A DNA stretch of 64,000 nt, from positions 124,001 to 188,000 of the forward strand of contig JAPMOS010000033.1 in the NCBI GenBank assembly GCA_027972325.1. Direction: 5' to 3'. Source of the DNA: Paratrimastix pyriformis (taxonomy: Eukaryota > Preaxostyla > Paratrimastigidae). The notes under the pieces are model-generated. The model was not told the DNA's origin. It did no database searches and was given only the letters and a program-made list of their open reading frames with translations. The translations under genes and the position numbers were made by a program. The stretch's first letter is position 1. Each line of letters opens with the position of its first letter. This document shows, piece by piece, positions 46,101 to 56,400 of the stretch.

Positions 46101-49100
46101 GGCCCCGTAGTAGCGCGGGCAGGGCGGGATGGCCCGGGCGGGCGCCGGCTGGGGGGGCCGGGCGAAGCTGGGCGGATGGCGCGACAGGAGCGCGAGCGGA
46201 TCCTGCGGGTGGCCCTGGCCGCACCCCCAGCACGGGGCCACCCACCTGCGGCCACCACACACCACCGCCACCCGCCCACACAGCCGCCCACACAGCCGCC
46301 CACACAGCCGCCCGCACGCCCGCCCACACAGCCAGAGAACAGCCCACGGTGGGGTGCTGGCCGCGTGGTGGCGTGGTGGCGGGGACGCGGCCCAGGGGCG
46401 GAGCGGAGCGTGAGGGGCTGGTCAGCCGGCGCGGGGCGGACTTGGGGGCGGGCGCCTGGGGGGCGGAGGGCCGTGCGGCTGGGCTGGGGCCGCACGTCTT
46501 GGCCCAGCGGTAGCGGAGCCAGCTGGCCAGCAGGCGGTCGTTGGGCCGCGCCTCGAGGAACTGGCCGTAGAGGGCCCCGTTGTGGGGGGTCGGGAAGATC
46601 CGCTCGAAGCCGCCCCGACGCGAGTACTGCGTCCCCGCCAGCCCGCCAGCAACCCCACCAACCCCAGCCCCCAATCCGTGTCAGTGCCAGCGAGCGCCCC
46701 GTGAGAGGGGCCGGGGGAGGGGAGTGGCTTCAGCAGGGGGGGGTGGGGATGTACGGGCCGACCTCCTCCTCGGAGAGGCGCAGCACGTGGCGCTCGATCT
46801 CGGAGAGGTGCCCCAGGGGCCCCGGGCCCGTGCCGGGGCTGTAGGGCGAGCCGCCCGCGGCCGGGCTGCCCGCGGGTGGGGGCGGGGACGGGTATGGGGC
46901 CGCCACGCCCTCCTCGGCCACGTCCCGGATGTGGCGGCTGGTGCAGGGCACGTGGCCCACAAGGTTGAACAGGTCTGCACAGCCGCAGCCGTGCCCAGGC
47001 AGGGCGTGAGGCGGGCATCAAGCAGCAACCAGGGGCAAGGTGGCGAGGGGCAGGGGGAGGGCGGGGTGGTGTGGGCAGGTGGGATGGGCACGGGGGGCGC
47101 CGACGGGCCGACGACGAGCTGCTCCTTGATGGCCTTGTCCAGGGGCGAGCTGCTGTGCAGCGAGGGGCTCGTGTTGACCTCCAGCAGCCACGGCCGCAGC
47201 TGCTCGTCCAGCAGCACCTGCACACCCGCGCGCCACCGCCACCGCCACCGCCACCGCCACCGCCACCGCCACCGCCGCCCCGCACAGGACATGAGTACAG
47301 CCCCAGGCACAGCCCCAGGCACAGCCCCAGCCCAAGCACCCGCGGCGGGGGCCCGAGGGGCGGCGGACATCGAAGCCGAGCAGCTCGTAGCAGACGGCGA
47401 TGGGCGGTGTGGCGCCGCCCTGGCCCTGACCGCCCGCGTGCAGCGGGCTGGGCGCCGGGTCGGCCGCGGGGCCCCAGAGGGGCGTTAGGGGGGTGGCCGG
47501 GGCCAACACCGAGCGGAGGGTCGTGGCGAGGGCCGGGGCCGCGGCGGCGAGGGTCTTGATGACCACGTCGGCGATCCGGTGCCAGACCACCCCGTCGTCG
47601 ATCCCCTGGGCCCGCAGGTAGCGGCGCAGGTGCTGGTGCGTCCTGCTCGCGGGGGGCGTGGCCACGGCCGAGATACAGACGCACAAACACAAACACAAAC
47701 ACGTCCGGATGGGGGCGTAAGGCATGGACGGCGTGACGAGGGCATGCCGGGGTGGGCCGTGAAGGTGGCCGCGGTGTCCGTGTGTGCCGTGGGGGCATCG
47801 TGCGGACCACTTGGAGCCGCCGCCCTCGTCGCCCAGCGAGCCGATGCCGGCCCGGCCCTTGTTGACCGAGTAGTTGGTCAGGTGGGCGTACCGGCTGTGG
47901 GTGGCCATCCCCCGGTAGCTGCAGCACCCCAGCACACACACACACAGACACACCCGGTCACCCGCACGCGACCGAGAATCCACTGTCGGGACCCGACGAG
48001 AGCGGGGAGGACGAGGGAGGGGTGGGAGGAGGCGGACCGCTTGGAGGCGAACCGGACGAGGCCGTCCCGGTACATGTACACCCGGAGCGGGTCGACCGAG
48101 GTCAGGGCCACGTAGACCCGCAGGTCGAACTTGTACCCGTCGATCAGGTAGGGCGCCGCCAGGTACTGCTGCACGACGGCCTTCTTGCCCGGGGGAACCT
48201 CCTCCGGGCTCCGGAGGACCTTGATCCCTGCGCCCCGACAGCCGTCCCGCCCGAGATGGGCAACGGGCAATCATGAGCGCTCAGAAAGGGGTGTCAGGAT
48301 GGGCAGGCGGTGGGGGCGGTGGGGGCGGTGGGGGCGGTGGGGCGGTGGGGGCGGTGGGGGCGGTGGGGGCGGTGGGGGCGGTGGGGGCGGTGGGGGCGGC
48401 GGGGGCGGCGGGGGCGGCGAGCAGACCCACCCCCCGGGCCCCGGCGACGGGCTTCATGATGAACGGGCCCGCGGCCGAGTCCCGATTCAGGAAGGTCTGG
48501 TCCCGAGGGAGGATGTACGTCTTCGGGAAAAACCCGAAATGCTACCGCGGGAAGGTCAGTGAGGCACGTGGGTGGGTCGTGGTGGTGACCTCAGGACCGA
48601 AGGTCCGCAACATCCTCGTGAGGTTGACCGCCAAATAGTCCTTGCGCCCCAACTCGTATGTCCCCGGTAAATGGTTCACCTTTTGATATGGTGAGAGGAG
48701 CCGATACGAGGTACGTTTGGGAGGACGGCCCCAAATGGAATGCCAAAGGTCGCCCTCTTTAACTAACTGAAAGCCAGCCCGTTTGAAGGCATTCCGAATG
48801 ACAATTGAAGACGGAGAGGCCAGCCTCATGACAAGGGGCACCTGCCTGTCCTGGCATCGGACAGGGTGCGGGTCTGCGTGAGAGAGCTATCATCAGATGG
48901 ACAACATCGAAGACGCAAACCATTATCGAGCGTGAAAAGAATGGTCGGATCGCTCTCAAGGAAAAGAGGGACGCGGCAGTACGGTGGATACTGAGCAGCC
49001 ACGGCTGACACACGCAAGCTGAACACAAAAATAGCCTGAAGAGCCTCTTGCCGGCAGACTATCTTTAGAAAAACAGTTGAATGTTGATTCTCTTTTCGGA

Positions 49101-49158
49101 CAAGCACAAGCAGGACCTGAGCTTCCTGACACAGCTCTCGGAAGAGTGTTTGTTCCAA
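43125..49158 (-). CDS. Tubulin tyrosine ligase-like protein (TTLL4-type polyglutamylase)
   Basis: Probable tubulin glutamylase modifying axonemal or cytoplasmic microtubules (family knowledge). Exons: about 49158-48921, 48873-48590, 48541-48427, 48227-48038, 47918-47808, 47642-47369, 47217-47109, 46974-46763, 46626-46442, 46245-44507, 43780-43125; phases agree throughout. Catalytic-core blocks in order: KVNHLPGTYELGRKDYL, FFPKTYILPRDQ, FIMKPVAGARGGVGIKV, VVQQYLAAPYLIDGYKFDLR, DPLRVYMYRDGLVRFASK, YAHLTNYSVNK, VCYELLGFDV, PWLLEVNTSPSLHSSSPLD, RGGFERIFP. These keep the ATP-binding lysine, the FDLR arginine and the EVN metal ligands. The last two exons add a Pro/Ala/Ser-rich tail of about 800 residues with an acidic patch near 44800. 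The intron 47108-46975 appears to start GCCCGT. The 5' end is unresolved: the 49158-48921 exon lacks an in-frame ATG, so its start may be a splice acceptor (for example CTTCAG, 49036) with a further exon upstream. Confidence 0.88.
43848..44480. repeat. About 630-bp (GGGA)n/(GGA)n purine-only array
   Basis: All-purine array on the plus strand of GGGA units with interspersed GGA, occupying nearly all of the last TTLL intron (44506-43781, GTCCGT...TTCGCAG). It is open in every frame and reads Gly/Arg/Glu or Pro/Ser/Leu. Splice phase (1/1) and composition place it in the intron. Confidence 0.95.
47226..47278. repeat. (CACCGC)n hexanucleotide array in a TTLL intron
   Basis: About eight copies in intron 47368-47218. 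Confidence 0.85.
48308..48420. repeat. (GGTGGGGGC)n 9-bp minisatellite in a TTLL intron
   Basis: About twelve tandem copies in intron 48426-48228. Confidence 0.9.
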
Positions 49159-49200
49159 TATACATTTCCGGTTTCTCCGACTGTTTTTGCTTTCTTACCA
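48840..49200. promoter_or_regulatory. Overlapping divergent 5' ends, TTLL / COMMD2
   Basis: AT-rich island where the TTLL 5' exons (minus) and the COMMD2 first exon (plus) overlap or abut, so the two transcripts probably start within or across each other's first exons. Confidence 0.45.
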
Positions 49201-50086
49201 CCTAGTCTTGCACGAGTTGTGTCAAAAGGCCGTCGAATTTATTGTTGATGGTGGGAATGAAAAGATTTTTGCTGCTGCTGCGAGTCTGACCAGCCATTTT
49301 GTGTTCCCTGCTCAGATCTCCTCTTTATCAGGGACACTGCAAATTGATGAAGCCGTCATTCGAAACCTGATCGACGGTGTTTCCTTCTTGCTGGTGGAAT
49401 CCTCCAAGCTTCAAATATCCGAGCGCGACTTTAACGACAGCGTGGCGGCTCTTTCATACCCCGAGCCTCTGGCCAAGGCCCTTCTTCAAGTCTGACCCCG
49501 CCGCCGCGCTGGTTCGTCGCCTGCTCACCCCTGCCTCCCTCCTCCTCCCCCTGCCCCGTCTGCAGTTGTACCTGGACAACCGAGGGGCGATTCGGGAGAA
49601 GCTGGCCAGCCTGCCGGCCCCGATCCCGCACTACAAGAACCTCGAGTGGCGCCTGGAGGCCCAGGTGGCCTCGCGGCTGCACCCCCTGGGGGCCGAGGTC
49701 GAGCCCGCCTTCACCCTGCGCCTCGCCACCAGCAACGTCCCGGCCACCCAGACGGCCATGCAGGGCGTCCTGGCGCCCGCATCGAACGACGCCGGTCGGT
49801 CGCCCTCTCCGACCCCTCTCCGTCCCCTCTCCGTCCCCTCTCCGTCCCCACGCCTCCTCCTCACCGGGAGCCATCGGGTTGGGTTGGCTGTTGCCGTGGG
49901 GGGGTCCCGATCTGGGTGGTGGTCGGGGCTGGCGCGGCACCAGCACCCGGGGCGGGGCAGGCGACCACCCAGGTGATCCTGGGGGCCGACGTGGCCAACC
50001 TGCGCCACCTCTACCTGGAGCTCGACCGGGCCCTGCGCGAGGTGCAGTCCGTCCACGCCCGCCGCGTCATGCGCTACGTCAAGTAG
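49081..50086 (+). CDS. COMMD2: COMM domain-containing protein 2
   Basis: Subunit of the Commander complex in endosomal recycling (family knowledge). Exons 49081-49147, 49206-49489, 49566-49794, 49944-50086 give 240 aa, all in frame. The start MLILFSDKHKQDLSFL and the block LHELCQKAVEFIVDGGNEKI (formed across the 58-nt intron 1) match the COMMD2 helical N-domain. The C-terminal COMM domain is plain: VESSKLQISERDFNDSV, YLDNRGAIREKLASL, PHYKNLEWRLEAQVASR, and LELDRALREVQSVHARRVM ending RYVK. Exons 1-2 are AT-rich and exons 3-4 GC-rich. The 3' site of intron 3 (CACCAG, 49943) is chosen by phase over a GGCAG 20 nt later. The first exon and intron overlap the 5' part of TTLL on the other strand. 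Confidence 0.9.
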
Positions 50087-50183
50087 GAGGGGAGGCCACC
50101 ACCCCGCGCCGCACCACCGGTGGCGCATGCACACCCCGCCTGGGCCCCCGCGGCGAATAACAGCCCAAAGCCGCTCCTCGCTC

Positions 50184-50236
<53 letters not shown>

Positions 50237-50465
50237 CACCCTCTCATCGTCTCGCCGATCTCATCACATTCCCCCCGCAAATCTCCGCGCCCTTTCCTGC
50301 GCTGCACTGTCTCTCGGCTGGGGTCTCGCAAACACATGGATCCTGGGACCGTGGGCCTCAAACCGGGGGGGGGGGGGGGGGGGGGTGCTGGAACATGCAC
50401 AAAAGAAGGTTAAGCAAACGACGAGCGAGATGGCTGGCGTCACCATTCGGCCGTGGGGCCCCTTG
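50087..50465. other. Convergent intergenic region with poly-C, (CA)n and poly-G
   Basis: Between the stops of COMMD2 and the receptor-like gene. Holds poly-C (about 50186-50200), (CA)n (50201-50234) and poly-G (50369-50385). No gene. Confidence 0.7.
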
Positions 50466-53400
50466 TTAGAGGGCCTCGTCCTGCTGGCGCTCTGTGCCCA
50501 GCTGGGGGCCCATCAGCGGCTGGGCGGCCGCCTCCACGCGCACCTCGGCCCTGGCCTGGCGGGCCACCTCGACCGGCGGGCGGCGGGTTGCACGGGGCGG
50601 CCCCGGGGCCGCGGCAGGGATGGTTGTTCTTGGCGGGCCGGTTGGCGGGGCCGCTGAGGTGGTGGGGGCCGCGGCCGCGGCCAGGGCATGGAGGGAGGTG
50701 GCCGCCGCGGGGGGCGCCTGGGCGGGCGGAGGCGGGAGGACGGCGGCGGGCTGGTCGGGCTCGGGGTCGACCAGGGCGGTGCTCTCGACGGGCAGGCCCA
50801 GCTCGCCCTCCTCGGCCTCGAGCAGCGTCAGCGGCCGGTAGCCGCCCTTGCGGCCGCCCGGGGCGCCGCGGGTGCCCGCAGAGGAGCCGGATGCCGAGGC
50901 GGACGCCCCGCCCCCGACCCCGGCCTGGTAGCGGTCGTCGGGGCAGCCGCAGCCGCAGCAGCGCACCTGGCAGCACCGGCGGCAGCAGGGCGGGTAGCAG
51001 CAGCGACGGCAGCACCGGCACCGGCAGCAGCAGCAGACGGCCAGGGCGGCCAGGTGGACCAGCAGCACCGCCGCCAGGGCGGCCCCCAGGGGGAACCACC
51101 AGGCCCCCACCAAGGCCGCTGCAGGGCAGGCCCCGGCAGGAGGAGGTGGTGGAGCGAAAGGCGATGAAAAGGCGCCGTCAGACGGGGTCGGCCCAGCCCA
51201 ATCGGCAGGGGCGTGGCATCCACCAGCAGGCAGGGTGGGACATGCGAAGGAAAGGGCGGGACATGCGAAAGGGCGGGACATGCGAAGGAAGGGTGCCGGA
51301 CCGAAGGGGCTGCCGCCCGTGAGGAGGACCGGCCACGGGGAGCCGGCCAGCTGGGTGCCGCGCCACATGAGGTGCACCAGGGCCAGCCCGCTGCGGGGCG
51401 GCAGCGGCACCAGGGCAGCCCACTCGGGCCCCTCGGCCCCACCCGGCCGGCACTCGACCCGCCCCAGGGTCGCCGCCTGGTCGCCCTGCAGGGGTGGCCA
51501 TGATGACCACGGGACGATGTGAGATCGGACGTTTGCTGGGGGACCGAGGGTCTATGCCGACCAGGACGATGAGGTGGCGGCGAAGAGCAAGTGCTCAACG
51601 GGAGGAGGCCGAAGATGGAGGGAGGGCCGTGGGAGTGGAGGGAGGGCCGTGGGAGTGGAGGGAGGGCCGTGGGAGTGGAGGGAGGGCCGTGGAGTGGGGG
51701 GGGGGGCCGGGGACCTCAGCAGCCGCGGCGAGGGCCACCAGGCCGGTTGTGGAGCATGGCAGCTGGTTGCCGGCCAGGTCGCGGAGCACGAAGGGGAGCC
51801 GCAGGAGGCTGGAGCTCGCCGCCGTAGCAGGCGGGGGGGCCGTCAGGTTGGTGGTCAGCCCCGAGGGGTCCCCTGCTCGACCGGAGGCAGGCGAGGGTCG
51901 GGTCAGGGAAACGAGGGCAGGTGAGGCGACCCGCTCGGTGGCCCATCGGCCCCCCGGGGTGGGCGAAAGGGCGCGGGGGGCGGACCGAGGGTGACCGAGA
52001 TGGCGTGCTGGGCCGAGCCGGGCAGGGGGAAGGCCCGCATGGTCAGGTGGAGCGAGTAGTTCCCGGGGGACACCATCCAGAAGTGCCCGTACACGCAGTT
52101 CCCCCCGGGACACGCGGCAACCCCGAGGGCCGCCCGGGCCTCGTCTTGGGGGTGGCCGCCCATGTCCAGGGTGGCCAAGTCGCTGCCAGGGGTGGCCAAG
52201 TCGCGGGCAGGGGTGGCCAAGTCGCTGCCAGGGGTGGCCAAGTCGCGGGCAGGGGCGGCCAAGTCGCGGGCAGGGGCGGCCAAGTCGCGGGCAGGGGCGG
52301 CGGGGGCACCGATGGGGGCGGGGGCGCTGACGAAGCGGCCTCGGACCCACCGTGCGGCCCTCGCCAGAGCCTGGCGGATGGGGGCCCCAGCCCGAGGGGC
52401 CGTGACCACGGAGAAGAGCGGCCGGGGCACGTCGGGCGGGGGCGGGCCGGAGGCGGGGGTCGGGTCGCAGTCGCAGCGGCCCTCGACGTGCATCCACCAG
52501 TCGCCCCCCGGCTCCAGCTGGGCCCACAGGTCGAACAGGCCCGCGACGGCCCCCGTGCAGCCCACCGGGCGGCCCCGGTCGTCGTACAGCTCCAGGGGAA
52601 GCTCGAAGGGGCCGGCCCCCTGCTGGTACAGCTGTCCCCGCCCCTCCCCCCCCCCCCCACACACACACACAGACACACCCGTCGGCCGAAAACGAGCTCC
52701 AAAATGACGGCAGTGCTCATCCCGCCCTCGCACCGTCGGGGGGGCATGGGTGGGTGGGTGGGTGGGCGCCGATGCGGACCGTGCCCTGGGCGGGGGGCTG
52801 GGGCCAGTGGACGATGGTCCGGTCGGGTGCCGGAGCGCACTGGGGGACGCTAACCCGGACCGGCCCGCCCACCGGGCGGCCCTGGGCGGTGACCTGCAGG
52901 TCGTAGGCGCCTGCGAGGGCCTCGGGCGGGACCGGGGCCAGCAGGAGCACCCCAGCGGCCGGGTCGGGGAGGCACTGAGCCGTCAGCTCCAGGGGGACCC
53001 GGGGCCCGGCAGCGCTGCCGTTTGCCGCCAGGGGGACCATGGAGCCCGCCAGCCCCAGGGCGGCCAGCCCACTCGCATCACAGGCGATCTGCAGCCCCGC
53101 CGCGGCACCCCCACCGCCGAGGCGAGGGGAGATGTGATGTGAGGCCTCGTGTTGCGGTCCCAGGACCGGTGGCTTTGGGAGAGGTGGCGGGTGCGGGCGG
53201 GGGCGGATGTGGTTGGGCGGACCGGGTTGCCGAAGAGGTCGGCCAGGGGCAGCCGCAGCCGGGCCACCTCGTCGCCCTCCCTGGGCCCCGCCAGCAGACG
53301 CACCTCCGCCCCGGGCCACCAGGGGGCCCCTGCCGACCGGGAAGATGAGCCAGCTCGCCCGCCGCGGGGGATGCGGCCGAGGTGCAGAAGAGGCAGAGGG

Positions 53401-56400
53401 CGAGCGGGGCGGACCGGGCTGGATGTCGATGGGGACGGGCGGCCCGACGGGAAGCTCCCCGTAGAAGACCCGGCCCTCGTAGCGGCCGGCCTGGGTGGGG
53501 CACTGGACGAGGCCCACCCAGGTGCCGTTGGCCGGGCCGCAGTAGACGAGCCCCTCCACCGGGGCCCGGGCGGGCGCCTCGAGGGGCACCAGGGCCACGC
53601 CGCACCGGGCGGCCTCCTCGGGGCTGCAGCCCACCGGGGCCCCGGTTGGCGAGCGCATGTCCAGGGCCACCCGCACCGAGCTGCCCACCAGCGGGCTGGC
53701 CGTGGCCCAGCTGGCGTTGCTCGCCTCGGCCCAGGGCCCCGCTGCGGCACACGGAGTCGCATAGGGAAACACAAGCCGATCGAGCGGCGGTGACGGGGGA
53801 GCGTGGTGGGAATCAGGGTGGTGTTGATGAGGATGACCCTGGGTGATGAGGATGACCTGGGTGATGATGTGATGATGTTTGTGATGATGATGATGATGAT
53901 GATGATGATGGGGGGGAGCGAGTGGGAGGGGGAGCGTGGGCGGACCGTGCTGGACGAGGATGACGGTGAGGGGCGACCCGGCGGCGGGGGCTCCATCGAC
54001 GGTGATGTTCAGCAGCAGCGGGCCCTGGGCGGCCCCCGGGCAGGGCACCTGCATCTGCAGCCGGCCGTCGTCGGTGCATGTGGCGGCCCCGCGGGCACGG
54101 CCCGGCCCCAAGTCAAACACCAGCCGGCCCGCGAGGGCCCCCGTGCAGTCGGGCAAGTTGCCGAACCGATCGGCCGTCTGCAGGGTCAGCCGCACGAGGC
54201 TCCCGGCTGCCCAGGGGAGCGCCGGGTAGGCGAAACTCGTCCGGGCCGGGTCGGGGTCCGCTGAGGGAGGAGGATGAGAGGGAGGATGAGGTGAGGGATG
54301 AGAGGAGGGAGGACGAGAGGGGGCTTCTGTCGGAGGCCATGACGGAGCGGCGGCGGACCGGCGAGGACCCTGATTGCGGGCGGGCTGCCCTGGGGGTGGG
54401 GTAGCGGGTCGGTGCCCAGCCTGACCATCGCCCGGTAGGCCCCGGCCCGGGTGGGGACGACCCGCATCTCGAGGGCCCCGCACCCGGCCCCGCCAGCGCA
54501 GAGGCCGCCCCCACCGCAGGCCAGAGACCCCGCGACGGGCTCGCCGGGGAGTAGAGCAGGCTCCAGGCCCCCCGTGAAGAGGGCTGCCAGGGCCCCCGTG
54601 CAGTTCAGCTGCACGCCCGCCGCCCCACCGTCGGAGCAGGAACCTGAGCTCATCGTCATCGTCATCGTCATCGTCATCATCACCAACACCATCGTCACCA
54701 TCCCATCTGGGGCCGAGAGTGGGCGGGAGTCGAGCAAGTGCAGGTGGGGGCGGCGGCAGACCGGGTTCGTGAAGTGGTCGAAGAGCGCCACCGGCAGCCG
54801 GAGGGCCGTGCCGGCGGGGCATGAGGCAGGCAGGGCCTCCCATTGGGGCGCGCACCGGGCCCACGCCGGGGCCGCTGGACGGGCGGGGTGGCAGTGGAGT
54901 GGATGAACGCCAGGGGGGAAGTAGCTCCTGGGAGGCAGCAGGCCGGGCAGCGCGTGATGGTGGGCTGTGCAGTGGTGGGCTAGAGTGGTGGGCTGTGCAG
55001 TGGTGGGCTAGAGTGGTGGGTTGTGCAGTGGTGGGCTAGAGTGGTGGGCTGTGCAGTGGTGGGCTAGAGTGGTGGGTTGTGCAGTGGTGGGCTGTGCAGT
55101 GGTGGGCTAGGGTGGTGGGTTGTGCAGTGGTGGGCTAGAGTGGTGGGCGGTGGGGCGGCGCAAGGTGGCCGACCGGGCTCGACGATGAGGGTCTCGGCCG
55201 ACCGGTTGAGCAGTACCTCGGGGCCGGCCGGGGGGGCCCGGTACCACAGGGCGAACTGGTAGGCACCCGCCCGGGCGAGCACAATCCGGGCCTCCCAGAG
55301 GGCGGGGGCCCCACCACAGGTCAGGTTGACCTGGGCAGGCAGGGCGGGGCCGCTTCCCCCCAGGAAGACAGCCTGCCCCGCGCCGCCCGAATATCCGAGG
55401 GCCGTGAGTGCCGTGAGGGGAGCCGAAGGGAGGCGATTGGGCGCCACGCACGAACGCGAGGCGGCGGGGTGGTGGCGGGGGCGGGGTGGGATGGGCGGAC
55501 CTCGATGCGGAGGGCCCCCGCAATGGTGGGGTCGCAGGGCTGCGGGGTGCCCCGGTCGGTGAGGAGGCTCAGCCCCACCGACACCGAGTCGCCCGCCCGG
55601 GCCGAGCCGCCCGGCCAGAGCACCCCGGTCCGCTCGGGCGCGAAAGAGGGCGGCGCCTCTACCGGTGCGCGGGGCCATCCGTGACGGGATGCTCGGCGGG
55701 ATGAGTGGAGATCATTGGGGCCGGGGGCGGGTGACGGGTGACGGGCAGAGGGTGGCGGGTGACGGGCAGGGATGGCGGGGTGGCGGGGGTGGCGGGGGTA
55801 GCGGGGTAGCGGGGTGGCGGGGTGGCGGACCGGGAGCCACCACGAAGGTGCGGTTGGCGATGGCGGTCCCGTTGACCCGCAGGACCAGCGAGCAGGCCCC
55901 CGTGTGGACGAAGCATGTCCCTGGGGCCGCAAGCACCATCTGATGGGCAGGGGGCGAGGACGGGGTGGCCAATTGAGGGACGGCGAGCTGCTTCGGGTTG
56001 GCGAGGGCAGAGCACGTGTCCCACAGGGATGGGGGGATGGGGGATGGGGACGGGGGCGCCGGAGGTGCCCAGCCCACGGACCGCGGGGCCTTGGGGGGCG
56101 CACCTGGGGGCCAGGCCCACCTGAGCCGAGCCGCACGCGAGGCTGGCCAGGGCCGCCCGGGCGGGGTCGCAGGGCAGCGGGACCGCCGAGCAGACGGGCC
56201 GGAAGGTGACGTTGGCGGCCAGGTCAGCCGCTCGGGGAGCTCCAGCCCCGCCACGGCCAGCACTGCGACCGGCCGAGGGGCGGTGCCATCATGAGGGGCG
56301 GTGCCGCGGTGCCATCATGAGGAGCATCCGAGTGGCGTGGTGCCAGGGGAAGGACACAGACCGCTCTCAGGGACGGTGGGGGCCGGGGCGACGCGGGCAG

